Notes: generated by a model from the sequence alone, not told the origin. 64,000 nt of DNA from an uncultured Alphaproteobacteria bacterium (GCA_902533625.1 CACAMI010000006.1:17664-81663); one strand, 5' to 3'; counted from the first letter of the stretch, positions 20,623 to 31,472 are shown. Made by a program: numbers and translations.

Positions 20623-21513
20623 TTATATAGGGTTACACATGTTTTGCACCATGACCCACTCAAGCCCAGAAATTTGTGTTGGTATTTTAAAAGATTTTAT
20701 TTCCTTAAGGGTATCAATCTTTTGTATAGTGAGTTCGTTTAAGATTTTTGGATCCCAATCTATGGATGTTCCAGAAATATATTTTAATAGAGATAAAATA
20801 GATTGACTAGAAAAAAAAGTTTTTAGAGGAATGTTGATTTGATTGGCTTTATCAGCAAGAAAAAGGAATTCTGAAATTTCAAGAGGATCCTTAATATCTG
20901 AGATGAATTTTTTTGTTAAGATGATTTGCCCGTCCGGTAGGACAAAAAACTTGTTTTCTGTTGAACTTAAAATAATAATGTCATTTATATTGTTATACTT
21001 TTCTACAAGTTGGTCTAAAATTTTCTGACCTTCAGGTATAATACATTTCCGACCAAGTGGGTTATCTTTAGACTCAATTAATTTCTCAAAAATTATAGAA
21101 GTTTTGCCATTTGGGGTTATAGAAGTAGCAATTCCTATTAAAATATTTTTTGAATTTAGTAACAAAAATAAGGTTACGAAAAGAGAAATTATAATAAAAA
21201 AAATAGTCCTAAAATTTTTGTGGTCATAGGTAGGAGCTTGGATAACTTTCTTCAATTGTTCAATCATCTCTTCATCAGAGATTGTAAGTTTTTCTATCCC
21301 GTCTTCGTCAGGAGAGAAGGTTACTTGACCATCAGGAAGTGTATTAACGGAAATGCTAGGGAAGGACCATTGTGCAACTATTGACTCGTTTATATCTCTT
21401 AAAAGCAAGGTTGACTTGCCGAAAGAGACGACAACTTGCTCCTCTGGTTTCTCACTGCTTTCCTGCCAAACACCAAAAGTTTCAAATTTGGTATATTCGA
21501 TTTCTTGGCTCAT
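20623..21513 (-). CDS. Hypothetical membrane protein with an M48-peptidase-like region lacking HExxH
   Basis: 296 aa, one clear TM 'TIFFIIISLFVTLFLLLNS', then 'KFFVLPDGQIILTKKFISDIKDPLEISEFLFLADKAN', which resembles the M48 'alPGG.i.v..gLl....ELa.vLaHE' segment. Confidence 0.6.
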   Translation of the reverse strand: MSQEIEYTKFETFGVWQESSEKPEEQVVVSFGKSTLLLRDINESIVAQWSFPSISVNTLPDGQVTFSPDEDGIEKLTISDEEMIEQLKKVIQAPTYDHKNFRTIFFIIISLFVTLFLLLNSKNILIGIATSITPNGKTSIIFEKLIESKDNPLGRKCIIPEGQKILDQLVEKYNNINDIIILSSTENKFFVLPDGQIILTKKFISDIKDPLEISEFLFLADKANQINIPLKTFFSSQSILSLLKYISGTSIDWDPKILNELTIQKIDTLKEIKSFKIPTQISGLEWVMVQNMCNPI

Positions 21514-21519
21514 AAATCT

Positions 21520-23178
21520 TTATTTTTTTATATCAGGATGATGGTAACCAAGATCTTTAAGAATATTCCGCAACTCCATTTTAGATATTTTTCCGGTGGC
21601 AGTATGAGGTATATTATCCATGAAAATTACATCATCTGGAACCTGCCATTTGGCTACACGTTCAGAAATTTTTTTGATTATGTCTTTTGGATCTGGTTTG
21701 CTGCCTTCTTTTGAGACGACTACTATTACTGGACGCTCGTCCCATTTTGGATGAGCAACACCTAGTGCTGCAGCTTCTGCAACTTTATCATGAGCAATAG
21801 CAGCATTTTCAAGTTCAATTGAAGATATCCATTCTCCGCCAGATTTTATGACGTCCTTTGATCTATCCGTTATTCTCATGTATCCGTTTTTATCAATGGT
21901 TGCTACATCTCCAGTATCAAACCATCCATCCTTATCGACAGCCAATTTATCTTCTTTATGATAATTATTTACCACTGCGGCTCCTCTGGCCCAAAGTTTT
22001 CCGGATGCTTTGCCGTCCCAGGCCAATACTTTCCCATCGTCGTCAGTTATTTGTAGCTGTACAGAAAAAGGTGAATGGCCAGTGGTTTCCTGAATGTCAA
22101 CTCTTTCACTCGAGGGTAAAGACATAACTTCAGGTTTAAATGAGCATATGGTTCCGAGAGGAGACATCTCTGTCATTCCCCACGCATGTAGAACTTGGAC
22201 CCCATATTTGTTTTGAAATTTTTCTATTACAGCTCTAGGACAAGCCGAACCTCCTATCACTACTCGTTTAAGAGTACTTAATTCCAAGTTATTTGAATCC
22301 AAATAATTAAGCAATAAGAGCCAAACTGTAGGAACAGCCAAAGTAATGGTTACTCCTTTCTCTAACATTTCATATAACGCTTCTGGTGTCATTTCACGAC
22401 CCGGTAGAACCAGAGAACTACCAGAAAGTGGTGCCGAATATCCAACAGACCACCCGTTAGCATGAAAAAGGGGCACAACAGGCATTACCCTATCATTGCT
22501 TGAAAGATTAAGCATATCTGGATTTGTTACTGTTAGAGCATGCAACACATTTGACCTATGCGTGTATGTTACGCCCTTAGGATTCCCTGTTGTTCCAGAT
22601 GTATAACAAATTCCACATGGTTCCCGCTCATCACCAGAAACCCATTCAAAATCACCAGATTGCTCCCTTAACAGGTCCTCATAACATAGAGTATTTTTCA
22701 GACTGGTTTCTGGAATATTTTTCCTATCGGTTAATATGATGACCGTTTGAATTTTAGGACAGCTGTCTATTATCTTTTCAATTACTGGCACTAAATCTAA
22801 ATCAACCATTAATATTTTGTCTTCCGCATGGTTGATTATATAGATTAATTGTTCTGCAAAAAGTCTCGGGTTAAGGGTGTGATTTATCGCACCTGATCCT
22901 GGGATACCAAACCAAACCTCCATATGTCTGGCTGTATTCCAAGCCATCACACCAATGGTATCACCTTTTTTTACGTCCAAAGATATTAAAGCCTGAGATA
23001 ATTTTTTTGCTTGCTTATGTATGTGTTTCCAAGTTGTCTCAGTTATAGGACCTTCAACGGTTCTACTAATGATTTTCCTTTCAGGGTGGTATAGAGCAGC
23101 GTGATCGATTATTTGAGATACTCTTAAAGGGAAATCTTGCATCGTCTGCATTTTATTCTCCAGGCTATTTTCTGACAA
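21520..23178 (-). CDS. AMP-forming acyl-CoA synthetase (medium/long-chain or DmdB-like)
   Basis: '[19 protein letters not shown]', '[13 protein letters not shown]', '[40 protein letters not shown]', '[12 protein letters not shown]'. Confidence 0.93.
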   Translation of the reverse strand: MSENSLENKMQTMQDFPLRVSQIIDHAALYHPERKIISRTVEGPITETTWKHIHKQAKKLSQALISLDVKKGDTIGVMAWNTARHMEVWFGIPGSGAINHTLNPRLFAEQLIYIINHAEDKILMVDLDLVPVIEKIIDSCPKIQTVIILTDRKNIPETSLKNTLCYEDLLREQSGDFEWVSGDEREPCGICYTSGTTGNPKGVTYTHRSNVLHALTVTNPDMLNLSSNDRVMPVVPLFHANGWSVGYSAPLSGSSLVLPGREMTPEALYEMLEKGVTITLAVPTVWLLLLNYLDSNNLELSTLKRVVIGGSACPRAVIEKFQNKYGVQVLHAWGMTEMSPLGTICSFKPEVMSLPSSERVDIQETTGHSPFSVQLQITDDDGKVLAWDGKASGKLWARGAAVVNNYHKEDKLAVDKDGWFDTGDVATIDKNGYMRITDRSKDVIKSGGEWISSIELENAAIAHDKVAEAAALGVAHPKWDERPVIVVVSKEGSKPDPKDIIKKISERVAKWQVPDDVIFMDNIPHTATGKISKMELRNILKDLGYHHPDIKK

Positions 23179-23252
23179 AATGAAAATAGCACTCGAGATA
23201 GGAATTAAAAAGTATAAATTGATAAAAGAATAATAAAAAATTAACTTAAATC

Positions 23253-24182
23253 ATGATTTTAAATGAAAATTTTAAGGGTGGCTTATTAATTACTTCAGGA
23301 ATGCTTATTTTAGCAATCACTGATAATTATGTACGATTTATTTCTGAAGATATTGGACTTTGGCAGTTTCACTTAATTCGTAGCCTAATAGCAGTTCCAG
23401 CTATGATTTTATTTGCAAATTTAAGATCATATGATTTTTGGCCTAAAAATTTTAAATTAGTTGCTCTTCGTACTGCTATTCTAGTTTTGGCTATGTTTAT
23501 ATACTTTGGATCCCTTGCATTTTTCCCAATATCTCAGGTAGCAGCAGGTTTGTTTACATCACCAATCTTTGTAATTATTTTTTCGGTATTTTTCTTGGGG
23601 GAGCGCCTTTATTTTTCTAGAATAGTTGCAGTTTTTCTAGGTACAGTGGGTATATTTATAGTACTCGGTATAAACGTGCTCGATTTATCATTTCTGAGTA
23701 TTATTCCAATAGCGTCGGGTGCATTTTATGCGTTAGCTTCACTGGCACTTAGGCGGTGGTGTTATAATGAAACGGCAACTTCTATTATGTTAATTTTTTT
23801 CTTGGGAATGGGAATTGTTGCTGCAATAATCACTTTTCTTATTGAAATTAACCAATTTTTTGAAATTTTTATGATTTCCAAAACTTTTCTAACTTTTCCT
23901 TTAAAAATACCTTCAGAAGAGACCGTTTATATTATCATTGGTCATGCAATAGGCTCAATTTTAGGGGGTATTTTAATTACAGCAGGATACCAAAAAGGCG
24001 AGACCAGCTTTGTTTCAGTATTTGAGTACTCGTTCTTATTGTTTGTTACTTTATGGGCCTATATGTTTTTTGCAGAATTTATTTCTAGTATTGTATTATT
24101 TGGAATGACTTTAATCGTGATTTCTGGCTTTTTAATTTCTTTATCTGAGAGGAAAAATAATTTCTCTCAATTTGAGACCTGA
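23253..24182 (+). CDS. DMT-superfamily (EamA) membrane transporter
   Basis: About 10 hydrophobic segments with two EamA-like repeats, 'FFLGERLYFSRIVAVFLGTVGIFIVLG'. Confidence 0.82.
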   Translation: MILNENFKGGLLITSGMLILAITDNYVRFISEDIGLWQFHLIRSLIAVPAMILFANLRSYDFWPKNFKLVALRTAILVLAMFIYFGSLAFFPISQVAAGLFTSPIFVIIFSVFFLGERLYFSRIVAVFLGTVGIFIVLGINVLDLSFLSIIPIASGAFYALASLALRRWCYNETATSIMLIFFLGMGIVAAIITFLIEINQFFEIFMISKTFLTFPLKIPSEETVYIIIGHAIGSILGGILITAGYQKGETSFVSVFEYSFLLFVTLWAYMFFAEFISSIVLFGMTLIVISGFLISLSERKNNFSQFET

Positions 24183-24192
24183 GCTTTCTATT

Positions 24193-26394
24193 TTAGGTGG
24201 TTTTTCCGTCAGGGAACCTGGTATAAAAAGTTTGATTTTTATTTATTAAATCAGTAAGTAAATAGGGAGGAGAAAATCTACTGCCATGGTTTGACTCAAG
24301 AGACTTACATATCTTGACTGCTTCTTTTGCTCCTATTAAATCGAGCCAACTTAATGGTCCACCTGCCCACGGTATGCAACCCCAACCTAATATTGCCCCT
24401 ACGTCACCTTCTCTAATATCAGTTAGCACCCCATCCTCTATGGCTCTCACTGCTTCCAAAGCTTGAATCATTGCCAGTCTATTCTTAACCTCTGAAACAT
24501 CTGATTGTACTTTACTTGGTTCCCAATGATCCCGAAGACCTTCCCATATACCTAAGCGCTTTCCTTTTTCATTATAAGAATAAAATCCGGCATTTGATTT
24601 TTTACCAAGCCTGCCTGTATCGTACAATATTTTTAAGACTTCATCAGTTGCTCCCCCTTCATACATATTTCCAAGAGCTTCTTTTGTTTCTTTCGCAATT
24701 CTTACACCTAAGTCAATTGACGTCTCATCAATAAGTTGGAGCGGACCCACTGGCATTCCTAATTGTCTGGCAGCATTTTCGATTAAGGCAGGCTCAATCC
24801 CTTCACCTATCATTCTAACGCCTTCGTTTATATAAGGAATGATGCATCTATTCGCATAAAAGAATCTTGCATCATTGACTACTATTGGGGTCTTACGTAT
24901 TTGTTTTACAAAATCCAAAGCTGTTGCAACGGCTTTTTCTCCTGTTTCTTTGCCTTTAATAATTTCCACCAGTGCCATTTTATGAACAGGACTAAAAAAA
25001 TGGATCCCTATAAACTCAGCCTTTGAAATGCTGGCTTCCGCTAATTTCCCTATTGGAAGTGTAGAAGTGTTTGTTGCAAAAACAGTACCTTCGTCAAGGT
25101 ATTCTTGAGCTTTTTTTGTGGCCAGTTCTTTTACTTGTGTATCTTCAAAAACAGCTTCTACAACAAGATTGGAGCCTCTTAAAAGGCTGTAATCTTCTGT
25201 TGCGGTAATTCTTCCAAGAATACTTTCCTTCTTTTCATTAGATATTTTTCCTCGCTTTATACCTTGGTCTAGAATATTTGTAATACTCTCCATTCCCTTG
25301 CTCACACTTTCTTGGTTTTGGTCAATCAAAACCACGTCCATGCCACTGCTCGCGGAAACGTATGCAATGCCAGCACCCATCATACCGGCGCCCAAAACTC
25401 CCAATTTTTTGACATTTTGATTTGGAACCTGTGATGGCCTAGTGGCCCCTTTATCTAGGGCGGTTTTATTTAAAAACAGGGACCTAATCATATTTGAAGT
25501 ATTTTCCTGTCCGAGAATATGAGTAAACCATCTCGCTTCAATTTTAAGAGCTGTATCAAATGGTACTAGGCTTCCTTCGTAGGCAACTGATAAAAGGGCT
25601 TTGGCTGCTGGATAGACACCTTGTGTTCTACTGTTTACCATTGCTGAGGCACCAACAAAGGTCATAAAACCAGAGGGATGATAGGGATTTCCTCCAGGCA
25701 TTTTGTAACCTTTTTTATCCCAAGCCTTAACTAGTTCATCCTCATCAGCTTCCAAGATCCACTTTTTCGCTGATTCTAATAACTTTTCCGGCTCCACGAT
25801 TTCATCCACCAGCCCTGCCGCTCGTGCCGCTTTTGGATTAAGCATCTTTCCTTCCAATAATAACGGAGAAGCAGCCATTGCTCCAAGCATTCTTACTAGT
25901 CTGGTAGTTCCACCAGCTCCAGGGAATAAGCCAACTAATATTTCAGGTAGCCCTACTTTTGCTCTTGGACTATTTGCAAGAAAACGTTTGTGGCATGCTA
26001 GGCCTATTTCTGTTCCTATCCCTGCAGAGAGGCCAGGGCAAGCCCAAGCGACTGGCTTGCCACCTTTATTTGTTTTGGGATCCATGCCAGCTTGCTCTAG
26101 TTTACGTAATTTATTATGCATGGTCATGATGAATTTAAAGACTTCCTGAGAAGGGTTATCCACCTTTGTGTTTCTTAGATTTGAAAGAGTGGACAAATCC
26201 ATTCCTCCAGCAAAATCCTTTTTTCCAGATGTTACTATAATTCCCTTAATCTCTTTATCATCTACAGCTTTATCAATTAGATCATAAAATTCTTGTGAGC
26301 CTTTCTGAGTTAAAACGTTCATAGATTTGGATTTAATATCCCAAAGTATTGTAGCAATCTTGTCTGAATCTACTGATAATGAAAATTCTTCCAT
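24193..26394 (-). CDS. fadJ: Fused enoyl-CoA hydratase / 3-hydroxyacyl-CoA dehydrogenase (FadJ/FadB type)
   Basis: 733 aa; crotonase 'FAGGMDLSTL' and 'LVGLFPGAGGTTRLVRMLG', NAD domain 'KLGVLGAGMMGAGIAYVSASSGMDVVLIDQ', 'FFSPVHKMALVEIIKG'. Confidence 0.93.
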   Translation of the reverse strand: MEEFSLSVDSDKIATILWDIKSKSMNVLTQKGSQEFYDLIDKAVDDKEIKGIIVTSGKKDFAGGMDLSTLSNLRNTKVDNPSQEVFKFIMTMHNKLRKLEQAGMDPKTNKGGKPVAWACPGLSAGIGTEIGLACHKRFLANSPRAKVGLPEILVGLFPGAGGTTRLVRMLGAMAASPLLLEGKMLNPKAARAAGLVDEIVEPEKLLESAKKWILEADEDELVKAWDKKGYKMPGGNPYHPSGFMTFVGASAMVNSRTQGVYPAAKALLSVAYEGSLVPFDTALKIEARWFTHILGQENTSNMIRSLFLNKTALDKGATRPSQVPNQNVKKLGVLGAGMMGAGIAYVSASSGMDVVLIDQNQESVSKGMESITNILDQGIKRGKISNEKKESILGRITATEDYSLLRGSNLVVEAVFEDTQVKELATKKAQEYLDEGTVFATNTSTLPIGKLAEASISKAEFIGIHFFSPVHKMALVEIIKGKETGEKAVATALDFVKQIRKTPIVVNDARFFYANRCIIPYINEGVRMIGEGIEPALIENAARQLGMPVGPLQLIDETSIDLGVRIAKETKEALGNMYEGGATDEVLKILYDTGRLGKKSNAGFYSYNEKGKRLGIWEGLRDHWEPSKVQSDVSEVKNRLAMIQALEAVRAIEDGVLTDIREGDVGAILGWGCIPWAGGPLSWLDLIGAKEAVKICKSLESNHGSRFSPPYLLTDLINKNQTFYTRFPDGKTT

Positions 26395-26420
26395 TTAATT
26401 ATCCTTTTAAGATGTTAAAC

Positions 26421-27629
26421 TTATACCAGTTCAATTATTGTTGATGCCCCCATACCAGAAGCTACGCAGAGAGTGGCTAAGGCAGTGCTTTTGCCTGTGC
26501 GCTCTAGCTCTTCCAAAGCTGTGCCTAAAATCATTGTACCGGTGGCTCCCAGTGGGTGGCCCATTGCGATAGCTCCCCCATTAACATTGACTTTGCTATG
26601 GGAAACATTGAATTCTTCGAGAAACATAAGTACTACTGAAGCAAAAGCCTCATTCACTTCAAAAAGATCTATGTCTCCGATACTCATTCCGGCTGATGCC
26701 AAGACCTTTTTTGTAGCTGGAACTGGTCCTGTAAGCATAATGGTTGGATCTGTACCCACCTTTTCAGAAGCTAAAATTCTAGCTCTTGGTTTTAGGGAAT
26801 TTTTTTCCCCAAATTCCTTTGTCCCTACTAGTATGCCTGCCGCACCATCCACTATTCCACTAGAATTGCCTGCGTGATGTACATGGCTTATTTTTTCCAA
26901 TTCAGGATATTTTAGTTTTGCAACATTATCGAATCCAGGCATAACTTCCCCCATTTCTGCAAAGCTTGCCTTGAGAGATCCAAGAGACTGCATATCTGTG
27001 TTTGGCCGCATAAATTCATCATGGCTTAAAATTTCAAGGCCATTTACATCTGTCACTGGCACCACTGATTTAGAGAAGTACCCATTTTCCCAGGCATTTT
27101 TCGCCCGTTTCTGGCTTTCTACGGCGTATAAGTCAACATCATTTCGAGAAAAATTATACTTTGTAGCTATTATATCTGCTGAAATGCCTTGAGGAACAAA
27201 ATAGCTTTCAAAAGTTAATGTTGGATCTACGGCAATAGCTGCCCCATCAGATCCCATAGGTATTCGGCTCATCATCTCAACTCCACCTGCTACATATGCA
27301 CCTCCAGTTCCTTTGGTTTGATTAGCAGCTAAATTGACTGCCTCCAACCCGCTTGCACAAAAGCGATTAACTGATAGGCCGGGAGTGCTCTCATCCCATT
27401 TTGCGTGAAGTACGGCTGATCTAGCTAGGCAACCACCTTGTTCTCCTACTTGAGTGACGTTACCCCATATAACGTCACAAACTTCCTTGGTATCTAGCTC
27501 ATTTCTCTTTTCTATTTCCTTCAACACACAGCTTGAAAGTGCAACGGATGTGACTTCATGTAAACTTCCGTCCTTCCGACCCTTGCCTCTTGGAGTTCTA
27601 ATAGAGTCGTAAATAAAAGCTTCTGCCAT
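26421..27629 (-). CDS. fadA: Acetyl-CoA acyltransferase (thiolase)
   Basis: 'SVNRFCASGLEAVNLAANQ', 'NVNGGAIAMGHPLGATGTMI', C-terminal 'TLCVASGMGASTIIE'. Confidence 0.95.
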   Translation of the reverse strand: MAEAFIYDSIRTPRGKGRKDGSLHEVTSVALSSCVLKEIEKRNELDTKEVCDVIWGNVTQVGEQGGCLARSAVLHAKWDESTPGLSVNRFCASGLEAVNLAANQTKGTGGAYVAGGVEMMSRIPMGSDGAAIAVDPTLTFESYFVPQGISADIIATKYNFSRNDVDLYAVESQKRAKNAWENGYFSKSVVPVTDVNGLEILSHDEFMRPNTDMQSLGSLKASFAEMGEVMPGFDNVAKLKYPELEKISHVHHAGNSSGIVDGAAGILVGTKEFGEKNSLKPRARILASEKVGTDPTIMLTGPVPATKKVLASAGMSIGDIDLFEVNEAFASVVLMFLEEFNVSHSKVNVNGGAIAMGHPLGATGTMILGTALEELERTGKSTALATLCVASGMGASTIIELV

Positions 27630-27639
27630 ATTTCTCTCC

Positions 27640-28278
27640 TTATCTTTTTATTGGATGGCCTGGCATAAGATCATAGGGATGTTGCCAGTTTCTAAGTTTA
27701 CTTATTCGGTTTCTCCAGCTAATTACATTTGGAAAAGGACTCATGTCAAAATCAAATTCCTCTGTGAAAAATATGTAGCCTGCAATTGAAAGATCAGCTA
27801 TCGAGACGTTATCGCCTACAACAAACTCTCGATCTACAAGATGGTTATTTAAAATTTTCAAGGATGCACTTGCTCGGCCTAGTAGGAAATCTATTACTGA
27901 TTGATTTCTTTTTGCCTCAGGTAGGAATAGTGACATAAATCTGCCAGTTGCCAAATTAGGTGTCAATTTATAATTATCCCAAAGGAGCCACCTGCTTATC
28001 TCCAGTTTTAAATCGCTGTTATTTGTGGTGAATAGTTCAGTCTTTAATGAAAGGTAATGCAAAATAGCTCCCGATTGAGAAATATTTTTATCTTGATCAA
28101 CTAATACTGGCACCTCACCCATTACGTTTATTTTTTTGAATTCCTCTGATCGAGTTTCGCCATTGAAAAAATCTACAAAAACTGGATCCCAATCTAACTC
28201 TGCTAATGATAAAAACAGTGCCGCCTTATATGCATTGCCGGATTGAGCAAAGCAATAAAGTTTAAATTGTTCAGTCAT
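27640..28278 (-). CDS. Glutathione S-transferase family protein
   Basis: GST N-domain 'KLYCFAQSGNAYKAALFLSLAELDW', 'GEVPVLVDQDKNISQSGAILHYL', C-domain 'LVDREFVVGDNVSIADLSIAGYI'. Confidence 0.9.
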   Translation of the reverse strand: MTEQFKLYCFAQSGNAYKAALFLSLAELDWDPVFVDFFNGETRSEEFKKINVMGEVPVLVDQDKNISQSGAILHYLSLKTELFTTNNSDLKLEISRWLLWDNYKLTPNLATGRFMSLFLPEAKRNQSVIDFLLGRASASLKILNNHLVDREFVVGDNVSIADLSIAGYIFFTEEFDFDMSPFPNVISWRNRISKLRNWQHPYDLMPGHPIKR

Positions 28279-28335
28279 AATTAGTTCCCTTTTTTCTATA
28301 ATATTAAATTTTCTTAACTGAGAAATGGAGAATAA

Positions 28336-30111
28336 TTAAAAATCTTCAACTCTAAGTTCCATCATGTCTTTGGATCCATTCAAAACACGCTCTTTTCGTA
28401 AACTAGTCTCGGGAAGGTGCCTCCTAAAAAAGTATCTTCCAGAAGAAACTTTTGCATTTAATAACGGGTCTTCTTTCTTGGATTGAGCAAGTTCATCCAG
28501 GGCTACTTTAACCATTTGAGCCCACATAAATCCGAGAGCGAGATATCCCATCAGGTGCATAAAATCAGTTGCTCCAGCCAATGCCTGATTTGGGTTATTT
28601 AATCCTTCTTTCATAAAAAATTCTAAACATTTTTCTGCATCCTTAAGTGCATTATTTAATGGAGTTATAAAATTTTCTGCAATTCTATCATCTTCTTTAT
28701 TTTCGCTAATAAAATCCTTTATTTCTTTTAAAAATCTGACTGTATGCTTCCCTCCATCAGATGATAATTTTCTACCAACAAGATCTAAGGCCTGAATGCC
28801 ATTGGTTCCTTCGTAAATCATGGCTATTCTAGCATCTCTTGCAAATTGACTCATGCCCCATTCTTCAATATAGCCGTGACCACCAAAAACTTGCTGAGAA
28901 TTAATAGTGCTTTCAAATCCCTTGTCTGTAATAAATCCTTTTACAACTGGGATTAGTAAACTTGCCAAACCTTCACTTTCTTTGTCACCCTCACGTTCTG
29001 CAAAATCCAGCATTGTTGCACACCACAGAGCCAGAGCTCTAGCTGCTTCAATAAACACTTTTTGGTCCATTAATGTTCGTCTAATGTCTGGGTGTTGGAT
29101 TATAGGGTCAGCATTTTTTGATCCATCCCTTTTTGAAATATCTTTCCCTTGAAGTCTTTCTTTAGCATAGGCTGCAGCTCTTTGATATGCTGCCTCAGCC
29201 TGACCTATCCCCTGAAGCCCAACTCCCAATCTAGCCTCGTTCATCATAGTGAACATTGCTCTTAACCCTTTATTCTCTTCAGAGATCAAAAATCCCTTTG
29301 CTCCGTCATAATTCATTACGCAAGTAGAGTTTCCATGGATGCCCATTTTTTCCTCAATTTTACTCACTGATAATGTATTTCGTTCTCCTAAAGATCCATC
29401 TTTTTTTATAAGGAACTTCGGCACAATAAACATAGAAATTCCTTTTACTCCTTCAGGGGATCCGGGAATTTTAGCTAAAACAAGGTGAATTATGTTTTCT
29501 GATAAATCATGATCTCCCGCTGATATAAAAATTTTTTGCCCTGTGATTTGGTAGGATCCATCGTGGCTTTTTTGAGCCTTTGTTTTTATCAATCCTAAAT
29601 CTGTGCCACAATGGGGCTCAGTCAAATTCATAGTTCCTGTCCATTTACAATTCACCAGATTCGGCAGATAAGTACTTTTTTGTTCCTTATTACCGTGTTG
29701 ATAAATTGCTGAATAAGCTCCATGGGTCAGCCCATGGTACATATTTAAGGCCATATTCGCTGAACAAAACATTTCACCTATAACTAGGCTAATAACGTGA
29801 GGCATCCCTTGACCTCCAAATTCTGGATCGCAATCAATTCCTGTCCAGCCTCCAGAATTGACCTTTAAGAAAGCTTCTTTAAAGCCCTTAGGTGTCCTCA
29901 CAACCCCATTATCAAGTGTGCAACCTTCTCTATCTCCTGAAATATTTATAGGAGCAAGTTCTTCCCTTGCTAGTTTTCCAGCTTCTTCAAAGATAGGTTT
30001 AGTGAAGTCTGGAGAGAGTTCAGAGTAGCCTTTTAGCTTCAAATTTTGAACTTTTAATAATTTATGAATAATAAATTGAAAATCATTTACTGGGGGTTCG
30101 TATAGGTGCAC
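28336..30111 (-). CDS. Long-form acyl-CoA dehydrogenase with C-terminal extension (DmdC-like)
   Basis: 591 aa; 'TGTMNLTEPHCGTDLGLIKTKA', 'EEKMGIHGNSTCVMNYDGA', 'QQVFGGHGYIEEWGMSQFARDARIAMIYEGTNGIQALDL'. Confidence 0.93.
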   Translation of the reverse strand: MHLYEPPVNDFQFIIHKLLKVQNLKLKGYSELSPDFTKPIFEEAGKLAREELAPINISGDREGCTLDNGVVRTPKGFKEAFLKVNSGGWTGIDCDPEFGGQGMPHVISLVIGEMFCSANMALNMYHGLTHGAYSAIYQHGNKEQKSTYLPNLVNCKWTGTMNLTEPHCGTDLGLIKTKAQKSHDGSYQITGQKIFISAGDHDLSENIIHLVLAKIPGSPEGVKGISMFIVPKFLIKKDGSLGERNTLSVSKIEEKMGIHGNSTCVMNYDGAKGFLISEENKGLRAMFTMMNEARLGVGLQGIGQAEAAYQRAAAYAKERLQGKDISKRDGSKNADPIIQHPDIRRTLMDQKVFIEAARALALWCATMLDFAEREGDKESEGLASLLIPVVKGFITDKGFESTINSQQVFGGHGYIEEWGMSQFARDARIAMIYEGTNGIQALDLVGRKLSSDGGKHTVRFLKEIKDFISENKEDDRIAENFITPLNNALKDAEKCLEFFMKEGLNNPNQALAGATDFMHLMGYLALGFMWAQMVKVALDELAQSKKEDPLLNAKVSSGRYFFRRHLPETSLRKERVLNGSKDMMELRVEDF

Positions 30112-30307
30112 ATGTTCTCCGTTATTTTAAAATTATTTTTCTAGTAATAGACACTCTGTTTAGTATTCATGTAGGAAAAATTAGGTTTTCTTGTCCAATC
30201 TATATTTTACTATTATCTAATAGCTGTGGTGTTAAGGTCAATAGTTTCAGAAATTTTTTTGAGTGTAAAATTTTTCCTCACTTTGATTTCTTTTTATCGA
30301 AAAAATA

Positions 30308-31441
30308 CTAAGATAAAAAGCTTGGTGCAAGGAAATAAAAACAGTAAGAAAGAATTAGTGCAGGAATTGTACTTAAAAGCGTAGCAACCGCAGCTATCTT
30401 TGGGGAAATTGCTAGAGCAGGGAATAAGGCATCTCCGTCATTTGAAATTGCATTTCCTAGCAGTGCAGAAAACGGAATCAATCCATTTATATACATTGTA
30501 GTGACTAAAATTTGAGGGCCACAACCTGGAATTAGGCCAATAAGTACTGCTAAGAGTGGAAGAAGCCAGGCGACTGATTGAAAAAGGTTAACTAAATCTA
30601 GGCCTGTCCCATAAATTGTGTATTCGAAAGTTAAGAAGGCTAGAACCACCCAAGTCGAAATAAAGCAAGTTTCTTCAGTGGCTCGAATTTGGGCTGAGTC
30701 TTCTGGGTGTGTCATGTATTTAACCGGAGAAATTGACCATATTATCAATCCTAAAAATATACCACATTGCGCTATTATTGAGCTAAGAAAAGTAAAGCTT
30801 TCAGAAATTTCAATAAAAGAGAGTCTCATTATTCCAAAAATAAATCCAGGAAAAAATAAGATTATATATAGTCTATACTTAAAATTAGATTTCAAGATCC
30901 TTTTGATATTTAAAGAGCCTCGTTCAATTTTGTGGAACTTACTTTTATAAAAAAAATCAACTAAATAGCCACATATAATTCCCGCCAACCAACACATTGG
31001 CAGCAAAAATAGTGCCGTATCCGGTTTTTTTGCAATTAAAAGAAAGGCGGCATCTCCCATAGTTGAGGTGAGAGCTGCAACTACGGCTCCCAATGTGACA
31101 CTGCCAGAATTATGTGCTGTGATTACTATCACTGCTCCCCCACATCCAGGCAAAGCACCCAGAAAACTTGATAGTGGAACTTGGAGATTTTTCTGCTTTC
31201 TCATCAATTGTCTTAGATCGATTTTAAATAATTGTTCTGCTCCGTAGAATACCAATAGTGTAAATGCCACAAATACGCTGACGCCAAGATATGCATCTTC
31301 AAGAGAAGTTAAAGTAATTTTGCCAATTTCACTGGGGTATAGAGAAAGGGCACCTAGCACAATAACAAGAGCGATGCGAGAATTAAAATAATTGTTTGGT
31401 GCCCAGTTCATTGACCTGCTTTCTAAATTCAAATTCAGCAT
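30308..31441 (-). CDS. Putative manganese/metal transporter (ArsP_2-like, 'putative manganese transporter' family)
   Basis: 377 aa polytopic protein with repeated 'GALPGCGGAVIVITAHNSGSVTLGAVVAALTSTMGDAAF' and 'GLIPGCGPQILVTTMYINGLIPFSALLGNAISNDGDALFPAL' half-repeats. Confidence 0.7.
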   Translation of the reverse strand: MLNLNLESRSMNWAPNNYFNSRIALVIVLGALSLYPSEIGKITLTSLEDAYLGVSVFVAFTLLVFYGAEQLFKIDLRQLMRKQKNLQVPLSSFLGALPGCGGAVIVITAHNSGSVTLGAVVAALTSTMGDAAFLLIAKKPDTALFLLPMCWLAGIICGYLVDFFYKSKFHKIERGSLNIKRILKSNFKYRLYIILFFPGFIFGIMRLSFIEISESFTFLSSIIAQCGIFLGLIIWSISPVKYMTHPEDSAQIRATEETCFISTWVVLAFLTFEYTIYGTGLDLVNLFQSVAWLLPLLAVLIGLIPGCGPQILVTTMYINGLIPFSALLGNAISNDGDALFPALAISPKIAAVATLLSTIPALILSYCFYFLAPSFLS

Positions 31442-31472
31442 TTCTCTATATTAAGTTTATCTATGGACTAAT

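Noticed and set aside
26473-26877. 134-aa plus-strand ORF opposite fadA
   Set aside because: Antisense shadow of a conserved thiolase with no own start context or domain.
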